NCBI GenBank assembly: GCA_937896495.1
Contig: CALBNQ010000123.1
Span: 1 to 11,737, forward strand
Reading direction: 5' to 3'
Source of the DNA: an uncultured archaeon
GTDB taxonomy: Archaea; Thermoproteota; Nitrososphaeria; Nitrososphaerales; Nitrosopumilaceae
DNA: 11,737 nt
The number at the start of each line of letters is the position of its first letter. Positions within the stretch are counted from its first letter, which is position 1. This document shows positions 5,685 to 11,244 of this stretch, piece after piece. Under the pieces are notes generated by a model. It was not told where the DNA came from and ran no database searches. It saw nothing but the letters and a program-made list of their open reading frames with translations. The position numbers and the translations under genes are program-made.

Positions 5685-6557
5685 ATGAGTTTTCTTGATT
5701 TGTACATGAACAAAAACCCTTTAATCACTTCATCCGATGATGGCTCAGATCCTGTTGCAACTGTATTTGGAATTCCTTTTGATGCAACACACTCTTACAA
5801 ACCAGGATGTAGATTTGGTGCAGATGCAATACGTGATTCATTTAACAACATTGAGGTTTTTCATCCTGAACTCAAAGTGGATTTAGAAACTGCAAATATT
5901 GAAGATTTAGGAAATACACGTCACACAGTTGTAGCCTCTGAAATGATTGACATGGTAAAAAAAATCACCACCGAACTTGTTGCAAAACAAAAACAACTTT
6001 TCATTTTAGGTGGAGAACATTCCATCACATATGGAACATATCCAAGTTTTCCTAAAGAGACTGGTTATGTCGTATTTGATGCTCATTATGATTTGAGAGA
6101 TGAGTTTGCAGACATTAAACTAAGTCATGCCTCCTATTTGAGAAGAATTGTTGAAGAACGTGGCTCTGATAATATTTTACATGTTGGAGCTCGTGCATTT
6201 GTTGCAGAAGAATTAGAATTTTTACAAGAACATAACATCAAAACAATCACTGATAAAGAAATTCGTGATGGTAAAGGTCCTCAATTACTAAAAGATCATG
6301 TATCTTCTTTTAATTCAATTTATTCTAGTTTTGATCTTGATGTTTTAGATCCTGCATTTGCCCCTGGTGTTGGAAATCCAGAAGCTGTTGGAATCACATC
6401 TCGTGAATTATTTGACATGATCACATCATTTAGTGATACAAAAGTTACAGGTGTCGATATTGTTGAATTAAATCCATACCATGATAATGGTGCTACATCA
6501 TCTCTTGCTGCAAAAATTATGTCTACTCTGATTGCAATTAATTTATCTCAAAACTAA
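5685..6557 (+). CDS. speB: Ureohydrolase family protein, probable agmatinase
   Basis: This 290-residue protein has all the binuclear manganese ligands of the arginase/agmatinase family: GGEHS with His112, DAHYDLRD with Asp132, His134 and Asp136, and SFDLDVLDPAFAPGVGNP with Asp217 and Asp219. The family hydrolyses guanidino compounds to urea. In archaea lacking ornithine decarboxylase the usual route is arginine to agmatine to putrescine, so agmatinase is the most likely role, feeding spermidine and hypusine formation. Arginase or guanidinobutyrase activity cannot be excluded from motifs alone. The ATG lies 4 bases after the thrS stop, giving a two-gene operon without its own promoter. The convergent universal stress gene ends 16 bases downstream. 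Confidence 0.9.
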   Translation: MSFLDLYMNKNPLITSSDDGSDPVATVFGIPFDATHSYKPGCRFGADAIRDSFNNIEVFHPELKVDLETANIEDLGNTRHTVVASEMIDMVKKITTELVAKQKQLFILGGEHSITYGTYPSFPKETGYVVFDAHYDLRDEFADIKLSHASYLRRIVEERGSDNILHVGARAFVAEELEFLQEHNIKTITDKEIRDGKGPQLLKDHVSSFNSIYSSFDLDVLDPAFAPGVGNPEAVGITSRELFDMITSFSDTKVTGVDIVELNPYHDNGATSSLAAKIMSTLIAINLSQN

Positions 6558-6573
6558 TCTAATTGATAACTCT

Positions 6574-7044
6574 CTAATGTACTATCATAACTGGGCATTT
6601 TGCCAATTCTGATATTTTCCTACTAGTACTTCCAAGTGCTTTTATTTTTTCAATTCCTTTTAGTCCTTGACTTCCTATCACTATCAAATCTATTTTTCTT
6701 GCTTTGGAATATTCTAAAATTGCTTCAATTGGGTTTTCTTTAATCACATGATGATGCATTTTATTTTTTTTATCTTCGTTGGCATGTGCAATTTTTACAA
6801 GTCTCTTTTTTTCACCAATTACTTCTGATTTTATAAATCTGTGAATTGTATCTCTTACTTTGTAATCATCTTCCAATTCAGCTAAAATTGCTCCATGAAG
6901 ATATTCATGTTCATCTACTACGTTAAGCAAAAATATTTTTGCATCTTCTCTTTTTGCAATTTCTTTGGCATATTCCAATGCTTTTTTTGAAAACTTTGAA
7001 TCATCATATGGGACCAGAATCTTTTCAATTGCATAATTCACCAT
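6574..7044 (-). CDS. Universal stress protein (UspA family)
   Basis: This 156-residue single-domain protein has the UspA alpha/beta nucleotide-binding fold. The first strand is EKILVPYDDSKFSKKALEYA (7-26), with the Asp that usually contacts adenine near residue 14-15. The C-terminal strand-loop is DLIVIGSQGLKG (119-130), and the end is GSTSRKISELAKCPVMIVH. The phosphate loop G-x2-G-x9-G-(S/T) is present but one residue longer (Gly124, Gly127, then 10 residues to Gly138-Ser139), so ATP binding is probable rather than certain. The middle has a His cluster (KMHHHV, 95-100). Such proteins act in stress adaptation, and a specific partner cannot be read from context. A GGAAG 6 bases before the ATG could be a weak ribosome-binding site. 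Confidence 0.9.
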   Translation of the reverse strand: MVNYAIEKILVPYDDSKFSKKALEYAKEIAKREDAKIFLLNVVDEHEYLHGAILAELEDDYKVRDTIHRFIKSEVIGEKKRLVKIAHANEDKKNKMHHHVIKENPIEAILEYSKARKIDLIVIGSQGLKGIEKIKALGSTSRKISELAKCPVMIVH

Positions 7045-7207
7045 AATCTACTTCCTATGTGCATATTGACACATACTATTTTTTCAAGAATTATGAACTT
7101 AAAGATATTGAAGTTTTCCTTCTTTGAATTATCTCTATTAATTTGATTATTGAAACATCTAACTTTTTGATTTTTTTTTAAATTTGGAGTGTAATCCCTT
7201 CTGTTCA

Positions 7208-7217
7208 CTTTATTAGA
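7208..7217 (+). promoter_or_regulatory. TATA box for the CDP-alcohol phosphatidyltransferase gene
   Basis: CTTTATTAGA is centred about 26 bases before the GTG at 7239. It supports the GTG as the true start of a leaderless mRNA; the ATG at 7217 is out of frame. Confidence 0.5.
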
Positions 7218-7238
7218 TGGTTTTCTGAGAAATATTTT

Positions 7239-7814
7239 GTGCTTAACAATCTTCGAGATACTCTAAAACCTGCTCTTGAAAAAATGGGCAGAGGGTTTGC
7301 AGCAACTGGACTATCTCCGAACTTTTGGACTGCAGTAGGTCTTGGATTTGCATTGTTATCAGCTGTAGTTTATGGAATGGGAGTTGAATTTGGATTAATT
7401 ATTGGTGGTGTGTTACTTTTGGTTTCAGGATTCTTTGATATGGTTGATGGACAAGTTGCACGAGTTACTGGAAAAACTTCCAAAAAGGGATCATACCTTG
7501 ATTCAATGTTTGACAAAATTGCAGAAGTTGCAATATTTTTGGGAATCTTAGTTGGTGGATATGCTGAACCTTACTTGGTATTTCTTGCAATCACTCTATC
7601 CTTACTGGTAAGTTATGCTAGAGCAAAATCAGACATCATAAATGTAAAACTACAAGGAATTGGAATTGGTGAACGTGCAGAACGACTATTGGTAATTGCG
7701 ATAATTGGAATTATTGGATTTATGGATTATGCAGTAATCATAGTTGTAATAATTGCCGGAATAACTCTAATTCAAAGAATGATTGTAACTACAAAAAACA
7801 TTAAAGAAGACTAG
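7239..7814 (+). CDS. CDP-alcohol phosphatidyltransferase, probable archaetidylinositol phosphate synthase
   Basis: This 191-residue integral membrane enzyme has the complete CDP-alcohol phosphotransferase signature D-x2-D-G-x2-A-R-x8-G-x3-D-x3-D at residues 67-92 (Asp67, Asp70, Gly71, Ala74, Arg75, Gly84, Asp88, Asp92). These residues bind two divalent metals and the CDP-lipid. Hydrophobic segments at about 30-48, 52-67, 95-110, 112-126, 149-162 and 164-178 fit six transmembrane helices. The N-terminus (LRDTLKPALEKMGRGFAATGLSPNFWT) and the GERAERL segment (144-150) resemble archaeal enzymes joining CDP-archaeol to myo-inositol 1-phosphate. Glycerol phosphate or serine as acceptor is less likely but not excluded. 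It starts with GTG. The stop overlaps the convergent S26e stop within a shared CTAG. Confidence 0.88.
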   Translation: MLNNLRDTLKPALEKMGRGFAATGLSPNFWTAVGLGFALLSAVVYGMGVEFGLIIGGVLLLVSGFFDMVDGQVARVTGKTSKKGSYLDSMFDKIAEVAIFLGILVGGYAEPYLVFLAITLSLLVSYARAKSDIINVKLQGIGIGERAERLLVIAIIGIIGFMDYAVIIVVIIAGITLIQRMIVTTKNIKED

Positions 7815-8098
7815 CGTAGTTTTCCACGTTTTCTTCTGTTATCAGCAGATCTAATTTTTAGAATTTTGAAATGAATTGCACATGAAATACAGTAATGTTT
7901 TAGAACTGTTGGTGATGCAATGTATGCGCCTTGTGCACGTAATTCTTTTGCCAAAGTATGTTCAACCAAATTTAATTTGGATGTGACTTTTTTTGCTTTG
8001 TCTTTAGGAACTGTTTGTCCGCAGTTTGTACATTGTACAACACCTGAAGAACCTTTTCCTCCTTTGGTACGTCCTCTACTTGCACGTTTAAGTGGCAT
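7811..8098 (-). CDS. rps26e: Small ribosomal subunit protein eS26 (S26e)
   Basis: This 95-residue protein is basic and has the S26e pattern: an N-terminal basic segment (MPLKRASRGRTKGGKG), a first zinc pair CTNC (23-26), a second pair CISC (about 70-73), and the diagnostic CAIHFKILKIRSADNRRKR near the C-terminus. In eukaryotes eS26 sits at the mRNA exit channel and contacts the 5' side of the mRNA. It is present in Thermoproteota and Thaumarchaeota and missing from most Euryarchaeota. The start is ATG with a TATA box at about -27. The stop codon overlaps that of the convergent phosphatidyltransferase gene by 4 bases. Confidence 0.95.
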   Translation of the reverse strand: MPLKRASRGRTKGGKGSSGVVQCTNCGQTVPKDKAKKVTSKLNLVEHTLAKELRAQGAYIASPTVLKHYCISCAIHFKILKIRSADNRRKRGKLR

Positions 8099-8120
8099 GA
8101 AAGTACCATCTCCTGCCTAC

Positions 8121-8128
8121 TTATATTC
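8121..8128 (-). promoter_or_regulatory. TATA box for the S26e gene
   Basis: The minus strand reads AATATAAG, centred about 27 bases before the ATG at 8098, so transcription should start at the start codon. An AGGAG lies between box and ATG, but it would be upstream of the predicted transcript start and so probably unused. Confidence 0.6.
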
Positions 8129-8217
8129 TTGCGGATAATCTGCAAACTTGAGCCTATTTTTTACCAAAAATTACTTCATCTTTTAATTCTAGATCGTCAT
8201 ATTACAAGTGATTAGTA

Positions 8218-8322
8218 ATGCGCGGTCTATGTCACATTTGTTACTCTTCTGGAGTTGATGTCTTTACTTCCCATGGTGATATTCTTTGTAAATCATGTAT
8301 GGACAAAAAAGCAAATAACTAA
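8218..8322 (+). CDS. 34-aa zinc-ribbon-like microprotein
   Basis: ATG at 8218 to TAA at 8320-8322 encodes 34 residues beginning MRGLCHICYSSGVDVF and ending in MDKKANN. It has two CxxC knuckles, Cys5/Cys8 (CHIC) and Cys24/Cys27 (CKSC), 15 residues apart. This is a complete minimal zinc ribbon with almost nothing else. Possible TATA-like AT stretches lie upstream (about 8179-8189 and 8199-8205). It ends 26 bases before the PfkB-type kinase gene on the same strand and may be cotranscribed with it. The regular CxxC pairs, ATG start and clean position argue that it is a real gene. Its function is unknown; nucleic-acid or protein binding is typical of such ribbons. Confidence 0.65.
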   Translation: MRGLCHICYSSGVDVFTSHGDILCKSCMDKKANN

Positions 8323-8348
8323 ATCCGTTACCCTCTGAATTAATAGAA

Positions 8349-9218
8349 ATGAAATTAGCGATATTTGCTCATTGTGCAGTTGATACCATAACTCTTGATG
8401 GTACTAATTATGAACAGATTGGTGGTTCTGCATGTTACTGTGGTATCACTGCTAGGCAGTTCAAATTTGATGTTGATTTATTTACAAAATTTGGTTCTAA
8501 TTTTCCAACACAATATCTCTTGGAAAATAAAATAAATTTCATAAATTCTGAATCTCAAAAAGATACTACAAAATTTGCCATATCCATTAATGGTTCTGAT
8601 AGAACACTAAAACTAGAAAACCAATGTGATCCAATTGATTACAGTGAAGTAGATGCAGATGGCCATCTTGTAAGTCCAATTTACCATGAAATCACTAGCG
8701 AGACTCTAAAAAATATTAAAAAAGATTCCAATTTTTTGTTCGTTGATCCTCAAGGATTCTTGAGAAGGACTGATTCCCAAAACAATGTATTTTTGGAAAA
8801 GACTGATCTTGATCTTTCTGATGTAACTGCAATTAAAGTAAATCCTGAAGAAGCACAACATCTAGTCTCTGGAACTCATGATGAGATGATGGTTGCATTA
8901 CAGAAAAAAGGGGTACAATACGTCATCATGACAAACAAAACTGAGGTGTCTCTTTTAGTTAAAGATAAAGTCTATTCCATCACTTTACCCAATAAACAAA
9001 TTCATGACACTACAGGAATTGGAGATATCTTTTGTTCCACATTTTGTTGTACCATGCTTAAAGAAAAAGACTTTTTGTGGGCACTGTGTTTTGCAGGAGG
9101 GGCTGCACAAGCTGCACTTGATTCAAAAAATCTTGGACTGCAAAAAATTCCTAAAAAAGGAACGGTTCAAAACAATGCTTCATACTTTTACAATTTGGTA
9201 AAATTCCGTGACTTGTAG
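8349..9218 (+). CDS. PfkB/ribokinase-family carbohydrate kinase
   Basis: This 289-residue protein has the ribokinase fold. The N-terminal substrate-binding region contains the GG motif (IGGSACYCGITARQF, 24-38). The C-terminal PfkB signature is DTTGIGDIFCSTF (220-232), with Asp226 as predicted catalytic base and the TGIGD anion hole. An NPEEAQ segment (165-170) fits the conserved N-x-x-E region that binds Mg-ATP. The family phosphorylates sugars, nucleosides or inositol, and motifs alone do not identify the substrate. Upstream is a 34-aa zinc-ribbon gene 26 bases away, which may share a transcript. The nearby putative archaetidylinositol phosphate synthase makes an inositol kinase one possibility, but this is speculative. 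Confidence 0.88.
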   Translation: MKLAIFAHCAVDTITLDGTNYEQIGGSACYCGITARQFKFDVDLFTKFGSNFPTQYLLENKINFINSESQKDTTKFAISINGSDRTLKLENQCDPIDYSEVDADGHLVSPIYHEITSETLKNIKKDSNFLFVDPQGFLRRTDSQNNVFLEKTDLDLSDVTAIKVNPEEAQHLVSGTHDEMMVALQKKGVQYVIMTNKTEVSLLVKDKVYSITLPNKQIHDTTGIGDIFCSTFCCTMLKEKDFLWALCFAGGAAQAALDSKNLGLQKIPKKGTVQNNASYFYNLVKFRDL

Positions 9219-9242
9219 TTATTTGAAATATTTTAAATTATT

Positions 9243-9410
9243 TTAAAATAAATAAAAAGTCAATACTGTGCCAACTACCATTACAGATACTGCTAATCCT
9301 ATTATGAGTATTTTTGATTTAATTGATTTCTTACTAAATTCCCTTACATGTCCACATTTTGAACATTCTAACTGTCCTTCTTGAAATTTGTAATTGTGTT
9401 GGCAACTCAT
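9243..9410 (-). CDS. 55-aa zinc-ribbon / single-transmembrane microprotein
   Basis: ATG at 9410 (minus strand) to TAA at 9245-9243 encodes 55 residues. The N-terminal half begins MSCQHNYKFQEGQLECSKCG, with Cys3, His5, Cys16 and Cys19 (C-x-H, then CxxC), so one zinc ion could be bound. A basic linker (REFSKKSIKSK) follows, then a hydrophobic segment, ILIIGLAVSVMVVGTVLTFY (34-53), that should cross the membrane. The basic linker predicts the zinc knuckle faces the cytosol. A TATA box lies 27 bases before the ATG, giving a leaderless mRNA. It fills most of the 299-base gap between the kinase and CBS genes. Its function is unknown. Confidence 0.7.
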   Translation of the reverse strand: MSCQHNYKFQEGQLECSKCGHVREFSKKSIKSKILIIGLAVSVMVVGTVLTFYLF

Positions 9411-9432
9411 TAATCATGAACTTGTAATCTTG

Positions 9433-9442
9433 GTTATAAAAT
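9433..9442 (-). promoter_or_regulatory. TATA box for the 55-aa zinc-ribbon/membrane gene
   Basis: The minus strand reads TTTATAA (9434-9440), centred 27 bases before the ATG at 9410. The spacing matches other genes here and supports the small gene as real. Confidence 0.55.
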
Positions 9443-9489
9443 AATTTAATTGATTTATTTTGGTTATTTTCCGTTTCCTCTTGTATTTC

Positions 9490-9501
9490 TTAAATATTAT
9501 A
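9490..9501 (+). promoter_or_regulatory. TATA box for the CBS-domain gene
   Basis: TTAAATATTATA is centred about 23-25 bases before the ATG at 9518. Transcription would start within a few bases of the ATG. Confidence 0.5.
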
Positions 9502-9517
9502 ATATCTCAGAAAAGTT

Positions 9518-9916
9518 ATGAGCAGTGAAACACTTGATTCTTCTTCAATCGTAGAAGACATTATGAGTAAGACACTCATTTCTGTGAATCCTTCAACTAC
9601 TGTTCTACAAATTGCAAAAATGATGGAACAAGGCGGGATTGGTGCAGTACTCGTAAAAGAAAATGACACCCATGTTGGAATAGTTACTGATAGAGATTTT
9701 GCAACTAAAATTGCTGCAAATGGTCTACCTTTTGATACACCAGCTGAAAAAGTGATGTCTTCACCTCTTGTAACCATTATTCACACTGAATCTATATCTG
9801 ATGCATCAAAAGTAATGAGTAGCAAAAAAATTAGAAAACTTGCTGTAACTAACAATGGAATCATTGTTGGAATCATTACCTCTACTGATATTGTAAACCA
9901 TTTTTCTCAAACTTAG
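9518..9916 (+). CDS. Tandem CBS-domain protein (Bateman module)
   Basis: This 132-residue protein consists of two CBS domains and little else. CBS1 spans about 9-67 (VEDIMSKTLISVNPSTTVLQ, GIGAVLVKEN, HVGIVTDRDFATKIAANG). CBS2 spans about 75-131 (AEKVMSSPLVTIIHTESISD, KIRKLAVTNNGIIVGIITSTDI). Both contain the G-I-V/I-T-(D/S)-x-D signature that binds the ribose of adenine nucleotides. Such pairs sense AMP, ADP, ATP or related ligands and regulate a partner protein, but no partner is evident next door. The protein is probably cytosolic. It has its own promoter, and the NAD kinase gene follows 80 bases downstream on the same strand. Confidence 0.93.
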   Translation: MSSETLDSSSIVEDIMSKTLISVNPSTTVLQIAKMMEQGGIGAVLVKENDTHVGIVTDRDFATKIAANGLPFDTPAEKVMSSPLVTIIHTESISDASKVMSSKKIRKLAVTNNGIIVGIITSTDIVNHFSQT

Positions 9917-9996
9917 ATTTTGAACCTCTTTGTTCTAATTACCGCTCCTTTTCACATATGATTTTTTGATGTAAATTTTCGAAAAAATTCTTTTTA

Positions 9997-11019
9997 TTGG
10001 ACCAATTGACTTTTTCATCTGTGCAAATAGGCATTTACAGTTCACAATCAACAGCAATTGCGGCAAAAATCATCAAAAAAATACTTGATGATTCAGACAT
10101 TGAGTCTTTTTCTGTAACAAAATCCAAAGGAAAGATTGCTGATTGTGTAATTGTGTTAGGTGGTGATAAGGGAGTTCGAAATTATTTTCATAGAACCTTT
10201 GATGCAACAATACCTATTTTGGGTATTAGTGAAGGTGAATCCAGTGGATTTTTAGCTCAAATTGATCTAAAAGAATTTGGCTCATTTGTCAATGTATTAA
10301 AAAAACAAAAGTACACCGTTGAAAATGTTCCTCGTCTTGGTGTAAAAATTGATGGACGTAATGTCTATCCTGTACTAAATGATGTTGCAGTGTTTTCATC
10401 AAAAAGTGCAATACTCATGGAACACTCACTTCGTGTAAATGGCGAAGAAGTATGGCATGATAATGGTGATGGCATAATTGTGTCTACCCCTATGGGTTCA
10501 TCTGCATATTCCATGTCAGCTGGAGGTCCTATACTATTTCCAGATTCTGCAGTATTTGAAATTATTTCTGTAAATTCTTTGGATGTAACTAGGCGACCAA
10601 TCATTGTATCCAATGACAGTTCAATAGAAATTGATGATATCTCAGCTAGACTGCATTGTGAAGTTGTGCTAGATGGGTTAGATAGATACAAAGTTGAAAA
10701 AATTGTTGAATGTACTCAATTCTCTCCTCCTGCAAAAATCATTCGTCTCAAAAAAGACTCCACTGCAATTTCTGCACTTGCAAAAAAAGTTCATTTGGCT
10801 GAAGAATTACTTAGTATGCCTCCAAGCTCTAAATTGATTCTAAAAACTCTAGAGTATGAAGGCGTCATGACGCAAAAGGATTTGGCAAACAAAACTTTAC
10901 TTCCTAACAGAACTGTTCGATTGGCATTAACTCATTTACTCAAAAAAGGATATGTGAAAAAGAAAGTTTCAATTCGTGATGCTAGACAAAAAATTTATGA
11001 AATTTCTAAAATCAAGTAA
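9997..11019 (+). CDS. nadK: NAD kinase with C-terminal winged-helix domain
   Basis: This protein of up to 340 residues is an NAD kinase (makes NADP) for about residues 9-255. The glycine-rich loop is LGGDKG (54-59, Asp57 the expected catalytic residue), followed by LND (127-129, canonical NE) and GDGIIVSTPMGSSAYSMSAG (157-176), then TRRPIIV (198-204). After this core, about residues 276-340 form a winged helix-turn-helix: SSKLILKTLEYEG, TQKDLANKTLLPNRTVRLALTHLLKKGYV, and a basic wing. This is a MarR/ArsR-like DNA-binding fold not found in typical NAD kinases. Two starts are possible. The TTG at 9997 gives the longest frame. The GTG at 10021 begins directly with QIGIY, the usual NAD-kinase N-terminus, and has a TTTTTATT about 27 bases upstream, so it may be the true one. 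Confidence 0.9.
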   Translation: MDQLTFSSVQIGIYSSQSTAIAAKIIKKILDDSDIESFSVTKSKGKIADCVIVLGGDKGVRNYFHRTFDATIPILGISEGESSGFLAQIDLKEFGSFVNVLKKQKYTVENVPRLGVKIDGRNVYPVLNDVAVFSSKSAILMEHSLRVNGEEVWHDNGDGIIVSTPMGSSAYSMSAGGPILFPDSAVFEIISVNSLDVTRRPIIVSNDSSIEIDDISARLHCEVVLDGLDRYKVEKIVECTQFSPPAKIIRLKKDSTAISALAKKVHLAEELLSMPPSSKLILKTLEYEGVMTQKDLANKTLLPNRTVRLALTHLLKKGYVKKKVSIRDARQKIYEISKIK

Positions 11020-11244
11020 TTGGTGTAAAACGTCATAATATCAAATTTTACAACAAATATGTCACATTCATCGTCAAATGTATCAAATACATCATCAAAT
11101 AATTTTGTTGTCTGTACTAGTTAAATTTACGCACGATTTAGAGTTGGAATTAAAAAATTTGATTTGATGAAACATTTGATAGATTTGATGAAACATTTGA
11201 TAGATTTGATGAAACATTTGATGATGATACGTTTTAAATTTTAT
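11020..11244. other. Convergent intergenic region with TTTGAT/ATCAAA motifs
   Basis: These 225 bases separate the ends of nadK (+) and pyrG (-). Besides the tandem repeat at 11161-11222 they hold a 7-base inverted repeat (TGTAAAA 11024-11030, TTTTACA 11046-11052) and a cluster of ATCAAAT motifs (11072-11100). CATCATCAAAT (11090-11100) is the exact reverse complement of ATTTGATGATG (11216-11226). No gene or RNA is recognisable. Confidence 0.6.
11161..11222 (+). repeat. Three tandem copies of a 21-bp repeat
   Basis: The unit core GATTTGATGAAACATTTGAT occurs three times with a period of 21 (starting at 11161, 11182 and 11203) and no mismatch within the core; the copies are joined by an A. Each unit contains TTTGAT twice. 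It lies in a convergent intergenic region, beginning 141 bases after the nadK stop and ending 23 bases before the pyrG stop, so it is downstream of both genes. Perfect identity suggests recent expansion by slippage or active maintenance. Confidence 0.9.

Noticed and set aside
7045..7238. Search for a tRNA or small RNA in the divergent UspA/phosphatidyltransferase gap
   Set aside because: No cloverleaf, no GC-rich island in this AT-rich genome, and no conserved box was seen.
9490..9777. 95-residue minus-strand frame
   Set aside because: Antisense shadow of the CBS-domain gene.
10365..10691. 108-residue minus-strand frame
   Set aside because: It is antisense to the NAD kinase motifs and has no family resemblance.
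11024..11052. TGTAAAA/TTTTACA inverted repeat as a hairpin terminator
   Set aside because: Only 7 A/T-rich pairs with a 15-base loop and no U tract; archaeal termination does not need it and chance occurrence is likely.
11161..11222. CRISPR-like array
   Set aside because: The units are directly adjacent with no unique spacers, and no cas genes are present.
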